DNA of 64,000 nt from Candidatus Nitrosopumilus limneticus (GTDB taxonomy: Archaea > Thermoproteota > Nitrososphaeria > Nitrososphaerales > Nitrosopumilaceae), in NCBI GenBank assembly GCA_022117465.1, contig JAHCGZ010000004.1, positions 62,001 through 126,000 on the forward strand, written 5' to 3'. This document shows, piece after piece, positions 45,865 to 55,191 of the stretch. The stretch's first letter is position 1. Every line of letters begins with the position of its first letter. The notes below the pieces were generated by a model. That model was not told where the DNA came from and did not search any database. It was given only the letters and a program-made list of their open reading frames with translations. Both the position numbers and the translations under genes were made by a program.

Positions 45865-46962
45865 AATTCCTGAAAATAATCCTGATGGAAATGGTGCACA
45901 CAAAACTGCTAATATTACAATTCCAATATATCTCAATTTTCTAGTTCTTGTAAGTGGAGATATGTCATCAAGTGGAACTGCACTTGGATTCTTGGTTGAC
46001 ATTAATAAAATTAAGATTGCCATTAGCCAGTAATTTAGTAAAACCAGAACTAACATGCTTCCATACGTTGCATATTTATGGATTTTTTGACCCAAAACTG
46101 CTCTTACCATATGGCCACCATCAAGTTGCCATGCTGGAAGTAAATTCAAAAATGTAATCAAAAATCCAATCCACGCTGCAAACATTACTGGTGTCATTAT
46201 TACTTCATGACCTGGTCCACCTTTACCAAATACTGCTAAACTTGCAGTCATTAGTATTGGCTCTCCTTGTTCCCATTCTACTAGTACTCGATCTGCAAAT
46301 AATTTTTCAGCTATTCCTTGATCTAAAATTGGTGCAGTGTATGCCGCATAAAGTGAAACTATTATTGTTATTACAAGTCCTGCAATAGGCCCTGCAATAG
46401 CTACATCAAATAAAATACGGCGATTAATTGTTAATCCTTTTGATTGAATGAATGCACCAAATGTTGGAATTCCAAGTATTGGTAAACCTGGAATAAAGTA
46501 AGGCCAACTTGTTTTAAGTCTATGTGCCTTTGCTGCAATAATATGTCCAAGTTCATGCGTTCCTAAAATTCCTAGAAGAGCAAGTGTATAAACAATTGCC
46601 ATTTGAAACGGATTTCCAATTTCAACAATAGCATTTGTTCCAGATGTTCTATAGTATCCATCAATCATTACAAATGAAATTACAATTATAAACAACAACC
46701 TTGGTGTCCATGTTGCATTTAGAAATCTTCTAGATTTTTTTATTGTAAATTTTTGAATTTCAATGTAAATATCATCGTCTTTTTTTAATAATTTACAAGC
46801 ATAACTCAAGGTTTCTAATTCTCTTGCTAAATCTTCAAATTTTGTTTGAAATTCTAGATCCTTAATTTTAAATTCTAATGTAAATTCTGTTTTTGTAAAT
46901 TCTCCTACATTAAAAATTGAATTAACTAATGAAATAATGCTTTCTTGAGAATCTTCCTGCAT
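45856..46962 (-). CDS. Site-2-type membrane metalloprotease (M50)
   Basis: 368 residues with about seven membrane helices after an 80-residue soluble N-terminus. Zinc site H136-E137-L-G-H140 plus NLLPAWQLDGGHMVRAVLG, whose Asp completes it. Such proteases cut within membranes to release factors. The N-terminal part (KTEFTLEFKIKDLEFQTKF) may bind substrates. Minus strand, converging on the LarA-like gene. Confidence 0.9.
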   Translation of the reverse strand: MQEDSQESIISLVNSIFNVGEFTKTEFTLEFKIKDLEFQTKFEDLARELETLSYACKLLKKDDDIYIEIQKFTIKKSRRFLNATWTPRLLFIIVISFVMIDGYYRTSGTNAIVEIGNPFQMAIVYTLALLGILGTHELGHIIAAKAHRLKTSWPYFIPGLPILGIPTFGAFIQSKGLTINRRILFDVAIAGPIAGLVITIIVSLYAAYTAPILDQGIAEKLFADRVLVEWEQGEPILMTASLAVFGKGGPGHEVIMTPVMFAAWIGFLITFLNLLPAWQLDGGHMVRAVLGQKIHKYATYGSMLVLVLLNYWLMAILILLMSTKNPSAVPLDDISPLTRTRKLRYIGIVILAVLCAPFPSGLFSGILP

Positions 46963-47036
46963 TTAATTCATAATTTTTTATTCCATTAATGATCCTTTTG
47001 TTTAAAATTAAATATTGATTGTTTTAACTTATAGTC

Positions 47037-47534
47037 ATGCAAGTGATTTTAAGACAATTAGGTAATTGTAGTATACGTAGAGCAGATCAAAGCGATCTAA
47101 TCTCAGTTATGGAAATTAACCTCAAAACCTTACCTGAACATTATTCGGATTATTTCTATGAGTCCCTATTGCAGGAATTACCTGAAGCATTTTTGGTTGC
47201 AGAAATAGATGGTAAAATAGTTGGATATGAAATGTGTAAAACTGAATTTGGATTTTCAAATTTTAAAAAATTAGGTTTTGTAAAAAAAGGACATGTAGTT
47301 TCTATTGCTGTTCTTGATGAACACAGAAAAAAAGGAATTGGTAAAGCACTTGTTGAAGAATCTGTAATTGGTGTAAGGGGTAGGAATTGTGATGAATTTC
47401 ACTTGGAAGTTAGATGTAGTAATACTGATGCTGTTAGTCTTTATGAAAAACTTGGATTTATAATTAAACAAGAACTTAATGCATATTACCGTGATGGAGA
47501 ATCTGCATACTTAATGGCAATTGAATTAAATTGA
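47037..47534 (+). CDS. GNAT N-acetyltransferase (RimI/Ard1-like)
   Basis: 165 residues. HVVSIAVLDEHRKKGIGKALVEE holds the acetyl-CoA loop (RKKGIG). LEVRCSNTDAVSLYEKLGF is the usual end of the N-alpha-acetyltransferase domain. In archaea these acetylate protein N-termini. The next gene begins in the stop codon (TTGA). Confidence 0.88.
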   Translation: MQVILRQLGNCSIRRADQSDLISVMEINLKTLPEHYSDYFYESLLQELPEAFLVAEIDGKIVGYEMCKTEFGFSNFKKLGFVKKGHVVSIAVLDEHRKKGIGKALVEESVIGVRGRNCDEFHLEVRCSNTDAVSLYEKLGFIIKQELNAYYRDGESAYLMAIELN

Positions 47535-48277
47535 AAGTTGTAATAATTACTCTAATTGCAGTTATCATAATAATTGGTTCATCAGCAAATATTTTTGGTA
47601 CTGTTCTTGTATTTTTAGACAAGGATGTTTATGAAATCCCTACTCCTGAAAAACCATTAACCATTTTTATTGATTCTCCTGGTAAGGTTACAATTTCTGT
47701 AAGTAATGGTGAAATTGCAACAGTTTTAGGTGAAACAACTTCTGGCGAATTTACAATTTATCATGATGATTATAATTTTATTGAAGGTACAATGTTAATT
47801 GCAAATCACATTAATGATTACACTCTAAAAGAATGGACAGATGTTTCAACTTTTTCTAAAAATGCATCAACTGAATTTGCAAAAGAAATAACTAATGTAA
47901 AATCAGGTAATGGTGGAGGTTGTTTAATTGCAACAGCAACTTATGGTAGTGAGTTAGCTCCACAAGTACAACTGTTACGAGAAATTAGAGATAATCAATT
48001 ACTAAACACCGAATCAGGTTCTGCATTTATGCAAACATTTAACGATATTTACTATACATTTAGTCCAACAATAGCTGATTACGAAAGAGAAAATCCATAT
48101 CTCAAAGAAGCAGTAAAGATTGCAATCACTCCAATGATTTCCACATTATCTCTAATGGAAAATGCAAATTCAGAGTCTGAAGTTTTAGGAATTGGAATTT
48201 CTGTAATTGCATTAAATCTTGGAATGTATATTGGAATTCCAGCTATAGTTTTAATCAGTATTAAAAAGAAATTTTGA
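47531..48277 (+). CDS. CFI-box-CTERM surface protein
   Basis: 248 residues. TTG start overlapping the acetyltransferase stop. An N-terminal hydrophobic segment (3-22), an extracellular beta-rich part, then GGGCLIATATYGSELAPQV, the CFI-box motif, with the following LREIRDN and SPTIADYERENPYL. A final membrane helix near 225-243 ends in KKKF. The role of CFI-box domains is not known; anchoring or sorting is suspected. The cysteine and glycine run suggests processing. Confidence 0.75.
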   Translation: MKVVIITLIAVIIIIGSSANIFGTVLVFLDKDVYEIPTPEKPLTIFIDSPGKVTISVSNGEIATVLGETTSGEFTIYHDDYNFIEGTMLIANHINDYTLKEWTDVSTFSKNASTEFAKEITNVKSGNGGGCLIATATYGSELAPQVQLLREIRDNQLLNTESGSAFMQTFNDIYYTFSPTIADYERENPYLKEAVKIAITPMISTLSLMENANSESEVLGIGISVIALNLGMYIGIPAIVLISIKKKF

Positions 48278-48316
48278 AAAGATAAACGATAAATAACTCA
48301 CAAAAAGTTTTTTGAC

Positions 48317-48547
48317 ATGGACAAGCGTAAAGGTATGGGAACTTTAATTTTCATACTTTGTATTGGTGGATTCTTTGTTTATGCATACTTACTCATGTTA
48401 TCTGAGTGGTCTCCAATTGTTTTACAACTATCTGTATTGATGGCAGTCGGAGGTATTCTTGGAATTATTGCATGGATTGGATATGTAATGGCGACAACAA
48501 AACCCACATCCTCAACAATAACATCAGATGATGATTCATCTACTTAG
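48317..48547 (+). CDS. Small two-helix membrane protein, unknown
   Basis: 76 residues. MDKRKGMG start, two hydrophobic helices (9-28 and 35-58), and a Thr/Ser/Asp-rich tail. No family recognised. The stop overlaps the convergent trm5 stop by eight bases. An A/T-rich box precedes the ATG by about 25-30 bases. Confidence 0.65.
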   Translation: MDKRKGMGTLIFILCIGGFFVYAYLLMLSEWSPIVLQLSVLMAVGGILGIIAWIGYVMATTKPTSSTITSDDDSST

Positions 48548-49376
48548 TAATTTTAACATCTACAACTGTTTGATAATATCTAGGACCTACTGCTCTTACA
48601 ATTTTTGAACTAAGAATTTCTGATTTGACTGTTGTAATTTTTTTATAATGTTCTTCAGTTAATTTTCCAGCTTGTAATTTTTTATCCGCATGAATGTGAG
48701 AATAATAATGAATTATTCCACCACTCTTTGTTGTATTTATTGCAGAATCTAAAAATTCATCTGATCTTTCTGGTAATAGTGTCAATGTTCTATCTGATTT
48801 ATTAATTAATTGTTCTTGAATAATTTTTGTTGCATCGCCATTAATTGAAATTACTTTTCCTGCTAATTTGTTTAATGCAATATTTCTTTCACAAAGTTTT
48901 GATGCTACTGGATTTAAATCAAGACTATAAACAGTGCATTTTTTCTTTTTTGCAGCCATTATTGAAAACATTCCTACACCAGCAAACATGTTTACCATTG
49001 TTTCTCCATCTTGAGTTAATGTTGCAATTCTTTCTCTTTCTGTTGAAAGACGTGGTGAAAAAAATGCATTTGCAACGTCTACTATAAATTTACAGTTAAA
49101 TTCTTTGTATTCTGTTTCAGTATTATCTTCGCCTGCAAGAATCTCAAGATTTCTTGTGCGAAAATCACCTTCTACAGGTGATGATTGATAAAATACACTT
49201 CTGACAATTTTAACTTCATTTAGTAATGTTTCACCAATAATTTTTTTCTTGGATAACAATGAATCTGGTATTCTAACAATAATGATACTTCCTATTTGAT
49301 CAAATGCTGAAAACAATTGATCACTTTCTTTTGATGTTAATACATTTTCTAGTGATTTTTTTAACATTCGGGTCAA
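48540..49376 (-). CDS. tRNA (guanine-N1)-methyltransferase, Trm5 family
   Basis: 278 residues. N-terminal RNA-binding part; EVKIVRSVFYQSSPVEGDFRTR; the SAM motif MVNMFAGVGMFSIMAAK near 130; SLDLNP; and LLPERSDEFLD in place of the usual NLP. It methylates G37 of tRNA to keep the reading frame. Shorter than full Trm5b, thus closer to Trm5a or Trm5c types. ATG overlaps the abce1 stop by four bases. Confidence 0.87.
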   Translation of the reverse strand: MTRMLKKSLENVLTSKESDQLFSAFDQIGSIIIVRIPDSLLSKKKIIGETLLNEVKIVRSVFYQSSPVEGDFRTRNLEILAGEDNTETEYKEFNCKFIVDVANAFFSPRLSTERERIATLTQDGETMVNMFAGVGMFSIMAAKKKKCTVYSLDLNPVASKLCERNIALNKLAGKVISINGDATKIIQEQLINKSDRTLTLLPERSDEFLDSAINTTKSGGIIHYYSHIHADKKLQAGKLTEEHYKKITTVKSEILSSKIVRAVGPRYYQTVVDVKITK

Positions 49377-51160
49377 TGCTTGTAGTAAAAGTTTCCTGAT
49401 GCTTTTTGATCCTTATCTAATCTACTCTCTATTTTGTTTACTCTTGGTCTTAGACTTTTTTCATCTCTTCTAAATGACATGTCTAATGATTTTAGAAATC
49501 TATTCATTGCTTGTGATTTTGGCATAGGTGATGTAGCAGTTCCTGCTTTTCCTGATTCTCCTTCAAATATCATCATTGAATCTGACACCAAATCCATTAA
49601 TTGTAAATCATGATCAATTATTATTGCTGATTTGCCAAACGAACGAACAAATCTCTGTAAAAATTTTGCAACTGCAATTCTTTCCTCGATATCTAAAAAT
49701 GCTGAAGGTTCATCTAATGCATATAAATCCACTTTTTGAATTAAACATGAAGCAACGGCAATTTTTTGCAGTTCACCTCCTGAAAGATTTTTTACAGATT
49801 TATTGTATAGTTTTCTAATTTTTAGCGGTTCTAGAATTTGTTCTTCTTCTTGACTTCCTTCAATAGGTCCACCGTTTGCTTTTTCTAAAAGTGCTATTAC
49901 TTCTAAATCAATATCATTTTCTAGATATTGTGGTTTGTATGCTATTTTGATTTTTTTATCAATTGAACCAACATCTGGTTTTTGAATACCTGCAATCATT
50001 TTCATCATTGTAGTTTTTCCTAAAGCATTAGCTCCCATTATGCCTAAAACTTCTCCTTTTCTTATTTTTCCAGGCTCAATTGTTAATGTAAAAGAATCAA
50101 ATTTCTTTTCTAGTTTTGGATAATTTACAATATCTGTACCTTCTTGGAAGATATCTGTAGATGATGACGATACATCCATGGAAAACTTTTTCTCCCTAAA
50201 TCTGACATTTTCATTTGGTAGATATCCATCAAGAAATACATTGATTCCAATTTTAGTTGATAAAATATTTGAAACAATTCCATATGCTGTTGATTCACCA
50301 TATAATACTTCAATATAGTCACTAAGAAAATCAAGTAATGTTAGATCATGTTCTACAACCATCACACTTTTTCCAATTTTTGCTAATCCTTGAATTACTC
50401 TTGCAACACCTATTCTTTGAAATACATCATTATATGAAGAGGGTTCATCAAAAAAGTAAAACTCTGTATCTTTTGATGCAGTTGCAGCTACTGCAATTCT
50501 TTGTAATTCTCCTCCACTAAGTTCTTTCAAATTTTGCTCCATGGAATTTTGTAATCCTAATTCTCTAACTAATTCTCGAGTCATACCTCTTTCATCATAT
50601 TTATCAAGTAATTCATTACCTGTACCGTCAAATGCTTCTGCAAGATGATGAATTTGTTGTGGTTTTATTGATGCACGTATTTGATTTTGTTCAATTTTTT
50701 GAAAATGTTGTTTTAATTCTGTTCCACTATAATGTTTAAAAATTTCGTCCCATTCTGGTGGATTTTCATATCTACCGAGATTTGGTTTAAGTTTTCCTGA
50801 CAATATATTGACTACGGTACTTTTCCCCATTCCATTTCTTCCAAGTAATCCCACAACCTCTCCTTTTCTTGGAGTTGGTAATTTGTATAATCTAAAAGAG
50901 TTAATTCCATATTGATGAATTTTGTCAGTGGCTAATTCACTTGCTAAATTTACAATTGTAATAGCATCAAAAGGACATACTTTAACACATATTCCACATC
51001 CATTACAAACATTCTCATCAATTTGGGCTTTTTTTGACTCTTCATTAATTGTAACACATTCTGCACCTGATTTGTTAACTGGACAATATTTTATACACTC
51101 TAATCCGCATTTTTGTGGCTGACATAGATCTTGATCCAATACCGCAACTCTATGTGTCAT
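49373..51160 (-). CDS. ABCE1 (Rli1) ribosome-recycling ATPase
   Basis: 595 residues. Two [4Fe-4S] motifs: CQPQKCGLECIKYCP and CNGCGICVKVCPF at the N-terminus. Two nucleotide domains: Walker A GRNGMGKST and GANALGKTT, signatures LSGGELQRIAVA and LSGGELQKIAVA. It splits ribosomes after termination. An A/T box (GGTATAAAGC) lies about 27 bases before the ATG. It is first in a two-gene run with trm5, both translation functions. Confidence 0.97.
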   Translation of the reverse strand: MTHRVAVLDQDLCQPQKCGLECIKYCPVNKSGAECVTINEESKKAQIDENVCNGCGICVKVCPFDAITIVNLASELATDKIHQYGINSFRLYKLPTPRKGEVVGLLGRNGMGKSTVVNILSGKLKPNLGRYENPPEWDEIFKHYSGTELKQHFQKIEQNQIRASIKPQQIHHLAEAFDGTGNELLDKYDERGMTRELVRELGLQNSMEQNLKELSGGELQRIAVAATASKDTEFYFFDEPSSYNDVFQRIGVARVIQGLAKIGKSVMVVEHDLTLLDFLSDYIEVLYGESTAYGIVSNILSTKIGINVFLDGYLPNENVRFREKKFSMDVSSSSTDIFQEGTDIVNYPKLEKKFDSFTLTIEPGKIRKGEVLGIMGANALGKTTMMKMIAGIQKPDVGSIDKKIKIAYKPQYLENDIDLEVIALLEKANGGPIEGSQEEEQILEPLKIRKLYNKSVKNLSGGELQKIAVASCLIQKVDLYALDEPSAFLDIEERIAVAKFLQRFVRSFGKSAIIIDHDLQLMDLVSDSMMIFEGESGKAGTATSPMPKSQAMNRFLKSLDMSFRRDEKSLRPRVNKIESRLDKDQKASGNFYYKH

Positions 51161-51254
51161 AGAGTTAATCGATAGTTTCTTTGCTTTATACCTATTTTGA
51201 GAAGATTTTCAATCTGTCGTTACGTTAATACATTAGAATTATGGAATGATTTAC

Positions 51255-51371
51255 AAGCCGGCCATAGCGTCAGGGTGCGACCTAATCCCATTCCGAACTT
51301 AGAAGTCAAACCTGATGTCGCTGTTGTGGTACTAAGATGCGAGAGCTCTTGGGAAGCAACAGTGCTGGCAT
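51255..51371 (+). rRNA. rrf: 5S ribosomal RNA
   Basis: Universal core CGACCTAATCCCATTCCGAA followed by AAGTCAAACC, with the closing stem GCCGGC/GCTGGC. About 117 bases; ends set by pairing so accurate to a few bases. No 16S or 23S lies near, as known for thaumarchaea. An A/T box (GTTAATACAT, about 51223-51232) precedes it by 27 bases. Confidence 0.93.
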
Positions 51372-51426
51372 TTTAAATTTTAAAAAAATCTTTTAATACC
51401 TATTTTATTTGATTGAATTGATTTTA

Positions 51427-51555
51427 ATGCCAAATTGTAGTGTTTGTGGAGAAAAATGTGACAATGATATTAGATTGCTAAATCACATGATGGAAAAACA
51501 TGGATGGAGAAATCCAAATGTTGGAACACCTGATAGAAATAGCAGGGGTTACTAA
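51427..51555 (+). CDS. Tiny C2H2 zinc-finger protein
   Basis: 42 residues. MPNCSVCGEKC start, then LLNHMMEKHGW, giving C-x2-C ... H-x4-H. It ends in an Arg/Asn/Gly tail. An A/T box lies about 27 bases upstream, independent of the 5S gene. Single zinc-finger proteins of this size are common in archaea and bind nucleic acid or protein. It is convergent with pepA, with two bases between stops. Confidence 0.7.
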   Translation: MPNCSVCGEKCDNDIRLLNHMMEKHGWRNPNVGTPDRNSRGY

Positions 51556-51557
51556 TT

Positions 51558-53033
51558 TTATAATTTTTGTAAATAATCTAAAATTAATCTTACACCAAAA
51601 CCTGTAGCACCATTTGGATTGTATGGTTTTGTTTTTGTTGCTGCTCCTTGAGTCCATGCAACACCTGCGATATCTAGATGTGCCCATGGTGTATCTTCTA
51701 TTGCACTTTTCAAAAATGCAGCAGCTGTTATAGTTCCTGCTGCTTTTCCAATACCTACATTTTTGATATCTGCAACATCTGATTTTATCATATCCATATA
51801 GTCTTGTGTTAATGGTAATTCCCAAATTTCTTCTGTTGTTGTTTTGGAAGAGTCTATAATTTTTTTTGTTAACTGCTGATTGTTTGATATAATTGCAGCT
51901 ACATTGTTTCCTAATGCAACAATACATGCTCCTGTTAAAGTTGCAAAATCAATAATTGCTTTTGGTGAATATTGTTTTTCACCATATGCTAAAGCATCTG
52001 CTAAAATGAGCCTACCTTCAGCATCCGTATTTAGAATTTCTGCAGTTTTTCCGTTGTATAATTTTATAATATCTCCTGGCCTATATGCTTCTCCTCCTGG
52101 CATGTTTTCTACTGATGGAATGATTCCAACTATGTTAATTGGTAATTTTAATTCTGAAACTGATTTCATTATTCCTAACACTGTACATCCACCACATTTA
52201 TCAAATTTCATTTCATCCATACTTTGTCCTGGTTTTAATGAAATTCCACCAGTGTCAAACGTAACTGCTTTTCCAACTAAAACAATTGGTTTTTGATTTT
52301 TGGGTCCATGATTATGTTCTATTACAATCAATTTTGGTTCGTTTTTACTTCCCTTACCTACCGATGTAATTCCTCCAAAGCCTTTTTTCATTAATTCTGG
52401 TTGTGAAATTATAATACATTTCATTTTATTCTTTTTAGAAATGTCTTTAGCAAAATTTGCTAATGTTGTAGGTGTGCATTCATTTGGAGGTAAATTTGAA
52501 ATACTTTTAGTAAATATTGCACCTTCTGCAACTATTTCAGCAATTTTTATTGCTTTAGAAATTTTATTTGATTTAGAAACTATAATTGTCATGTCTGGTG
52601 ATTTGTTTGCTTTTTCTGTTTTGAATTTATCAAATTTGTATAATGACATCTTTACACCTTCTATAATTTGAGAAACTGATGAGATTGGATCATTTACAAA
52701 AGTGGGTGGTACTATAATTGAAAATTCTTTTAATTTTAATTCTCTTGCTTTCTGTGCAATTTTACCTGAAACAAATCTTATAGTATCTTGTGTTAAATTT
52801 TCTTTTTTACCAATACCGGCAACTAGTATTCTTTGAGCCTGCTTTTTATCTGGCATTGGAATAATTGTTAATACTCCTAACTTACCATCCATGTCTTTTA
52901 CAGATTGATTAATTAAATATGATATTTTTGTATCAAATTTTGGTAATCCAAAAACTTTGTTAGAATTTTCAAATACAAATCCACATAAAAGTTCCGTTTT
53001 TATTTTAATAGAATTTTCAGTTTTAATCTTCAT
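51558..53033 (-). CDS. pepA: Leucyl aminopeptidase (M17)
   Basis: 491 residues. The metal-binding NTDAEGRLILADALAY near 335 and VGKAVTFDTGGISLKP near 255 are intact. The C-terminal catalytic domain is complete. It removes N-terminal residues from peptides. Normal length. Single gene on the minus strand. Confidence 0.95.
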   Translation of the reverse strand: MKIKTENSIKIKTELLCGFVFENSNKVFGLPKFDTKISYLINQSVKDMDGKLGVLTIIPMPDKKQAQRILVAGIGKKENLTQDTIRFVSGKIAQKARELKLKEFSIIVPPTFVNDPISSVSQIIEGVKMSLYKFDKFKTEKANKSPDMTIIVSKSNKISKAIKIAEIVAEGAIFTKSISNLPPNECTPTTLANFAKDISKKNKMKCIIISQPELMKKGFGGITSVGKGSKNEPKLIVIEHNHGPKNQKPIVLVGKAVTFDTGGISLKPGQSMDEMKFDKCGGCTVLGIMKSVSELKLPINIVGIIPSVENMPGGEAYRPGDIIKLYNGKTAEILNTDAEGRLILADALAYGEKQYSPKAIIDFATLTGACIVALGNNVAAIISNNQQLTKKIIDSSKTTTEEIWELPLTQDYMDMIKSDVADIKNVGIGKAAGTITAAAFLKSAIEDTPWAHLDIAGVAWTQGAATKTKPYNPNGATGFGVRLILDYLQKL

Positions 53034-53070
53034 GATAAAATCTTGTTTTTTAAAGTATTATTTAGATTTT

Positions 53071-53448
53071 CTATAAGTCAATTTTTTTACTATTTGTAAT
53101 GAGTGAAAATGATCTAACAAATACTGCTTTGGCACTCTTACAATCATTACTACAAATATTATCCATTTGAGTAAATTTTCTCTTTCTTGATTTTGTTGAA
53201 AAAATTACTTTGATTACTGGAAATAACGCTGCTCTTCCTCCACTTGCTGTTTTTTCATTAATAAACCAAAACATCTCTAATGCTGATTCATCCAAAATTT
53301 CATTTCTAATTTTTATTCCAAAATTTGAATAGTGTCCAACCATTGTAATTCTACCTTTTGCTAAAAAATTTACAATTTTTGCAAATTTTATACAAACATA
53401 ACATTGATCATCAAAAAGTACAATTGGAATTTCATCCTTAATTTCCAT
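53071..53448 (-). CDS. DCC-family (DUF393) thiol-type protein
   Basis: 125 residues. IVLFDDQCYVC has the C-x2-C of DCC proteins (usually DGxCxxC), preceded by a thioredoxin-like beta strand. SALEMFWFINE and the GGRAALFPVI helix match the family. A disulfide role is assumed, not shown. The end is rich in basic residues. Confidence 0.7.
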   Translation of the reverse strand: MEIKDEIPIVLFDDQCYVCIKFAKIVNFLAKGRITMVGHYSNFGIKIRNEILDESALEMFWFINEKTASGGRAALFPVIKVIFSTKSRKRKFTQMDNICSNDCKSAKAVFVRSFSLITNSKKIDL

Positions 53449-53523
53449 AATTATGTGTGATTGGGATCAAATTAAAATTTTACAGAAGTAGATTTTTATT
53501 CGATTTATGGTAATACGTCACAG

Positions 53524-55191
53524 ATGGGTCTAAATTATTATCAAATTAAAAAAAATATTCTAAGGGCTCGTAAATTAGTAATCAAGGCAACTAATACCGC
53601 CGGTTCTGGTCATCCTGGTGGCTCTTTTTCGATGGCTGAAATTTTAGGGTGTTTATTTAACAAACATTTGAAATTTGATGCCCAAAACCCACAATGGGAA
53701 GATAGAGATCGTTTGGTGTTATCAAAAGGCCATGCTGCTCCTGGATTATTTTCTAACATGGCAGTTGCAGGATATTTTCCAGAATCTGAAATTGAAACTT
53801 TAAGAAAATTTGGCAGTAGGTTGCAGGGACACCCTGATTTAAAATGTCCTGGAGTTGAATTTTGTGGAGGCTCATTAGGTACTGGTTTATCTTATTCTGT
53901 TGGAATTGCACTAGCTGCAAAAATTGATTCTAAAGATCATCATGTCTATACAATTATTGGAGATGGTGAAACAGACGAGGGTCAAGTATGGGAAGCTGCT
54001 ATGACAGCTTCAAAATACAAAGTTGATAATCTAACAGTTTTTCTTGATAGGAATTTTATTCAACAGGATTCTTACACTGAAAAAATAATGCCTCTAGATA
54101 AAAAATTAGAAGGTGATGATATTAGCGAAATGTGGAAGGATGCTTCAAGATGGAAAACTGGAGATAAATGGAGATCGTTTGGTTGGAATGTTCTTGACAT
54201 TGATGGACACAGAATTGAACAAATTGATGCAGCAATAAGCAAAGCTAATGTTACTAAAGGAGTTCCTACAATAATTATTTCAAGAACAATCAAAGGTAAG
54301 TCTTTGGAACATATGGAAGATAATCCTGAGTGGCATGGCAAGGCACCTGATTCTGATATTTTACCTATCATTAATTTTGAATTAGATTCTCAATTTTTGA
54401 TTGCCCCATCTATTATTGCAGGTAATATGTCTAATTTAGAAAATGAAGTTAAACGATGCGCAACTGGCAGATCTGATTTAATTCATCTTGATGTAATGGA
54501 TGGTCAATTTGTTCCAACTAAAACTTTTGATCACAATAAAATCAAAGAACTAAGACCACTTACTGTTATTCCATTTGATACTCATCTTATGATTAATGAA
54601 CCTGAGAAACATGTTAAAGATTACATCGATGCAGGAAGTGATATTGTAACAGTTCATGCTGAAGTAACTAATGAATCTAGTTTTGGAGAAATTCATGATA
54701 TTTTAAAACAACATCAAGTAGGAATTGGATTTGCAGTTAATCCTGATACTGAATTACCTGAATGGTCTTACAAATTTTTGTCTACATTAGATCAGCTAAT
54801 AGTAATGTCTGTAGTTCCTGGAAAATCTGGTCAGAAATACATTGAAGAAACTCATGCTAAAATGGTTAGACTCAATTCTATTCTTAGCGAACATAATTTT
54901 TCAGGATGTATTGAGGCTGATGGAGGTATAAATATTGAAAATATTGGATCTGTTTTTGCAGACGGTGCGCGTGTCTTTGTTGGAGGTGGAGCTATTGTTG
55001 GACAACAAGATGTTAGAGGAGCAATCAAAGATTTTAGAAACGCAGTTTTAAAATCAAGAAGACATATGTTGCTTGATAAAGCAAATCAATTGGGAGGTTC
55101 TGATTTAGTCAATAAATGGATTGGATTGCATATTATTGGTGAAAAACAAGAAGAAATTAAAAAAATCGCACAGGAGGCAGGATATCTTTGA
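53524..55191 (+). CDS. Transketolase N-terminal half fused to ribulose-phosphate 3-epimerase
   Basis: 555 residues. Residues 1-285 are the thiamine-diphosphate-binding half of transketolase: SGHPGGS, SKGHAAPG, GDGETDEGQVWEA and LDRNF. Residues 292-505 are a complete RPE barrel: H321 and D323 (HLDVMDGQFVP), H354 (THLMI), VPGKSGQ and D467 (EADGGIN), all four metal/catalytic residues present. A 45-residue helical tail follows. The C-half of transketolase is the next gene. The fusion would place epimerase and transketolase, which share xylulose-5-phosphate, on one chain. An A/T box is upstream. Confidence 0.92.
   Translation: MGLNYYQIKKNILRARKLVIKATNTAGSGHPGGSFSMAEILGCLFNKHLKFDAQNPQWEDRDRLVLSKGHAAPGLFSNMAVAGYFPESEIETLRKFGSRLQGHPDLKCPGVEFCGGSLGTGLSYSVGIALAAKIDSKDHHVYTIIGDGETDEGQVWEAAMTASKYKVDNLTVFLDRNFIQQDSYTEKIMPLDKKLEGDDISEMWKDASRWKTGDKWRSFGWNVLDIDGHRIEQIDAAISKANVTKGVPTIIISRTIKGKSLEHMEDNPEWHGKAPDSDILPIINFELDSQFLIAPSIIAGNMSNLENEVKRCATGRSDLIHLDVMDGQFVPTKTFDHNKIKELRPLTVIPFDTHLMINEPEKHVKDYIDAGSDIVTVHAEVTNESSFGEIHDILKQHQVGIGFAVNPDTELPEWSYKFLSTLDQLIVMSVVPGKSGQKYIEETHAKMVRLNSILSEHNFSGCIEADGGINIENIGSVFADGARVFVGGGAIVGQQDVRGAIKDFRNAVLKSRRHMLLDKANQLGGSDLVNKWIGLHIIGEKQEEIKKIAQEAGYL
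55172..55177 (+). promoter_or_regulatory. Shine-Dalgarno before transketolase C-half
   Basis: AGGAGG inside the end of the fusion gene, 10 bases before the TTG at 55188. It decides for the TTG rather than the ATG 15 bases further on. Confidence 0.65.

Noticed and set aside
51161..51254. 16S-23S rRNA upstream of 5S.
   Set aside because: Only an A/T-rich promoter region and the abce1 start are present; the 5S gene stands alone.
51478..51927. A 149-residue minus-strand ORF.
   Set aside because: Tyr/Arg/Cys/Asn-rich with no domain; it is an out-of-frame reading of pepA.
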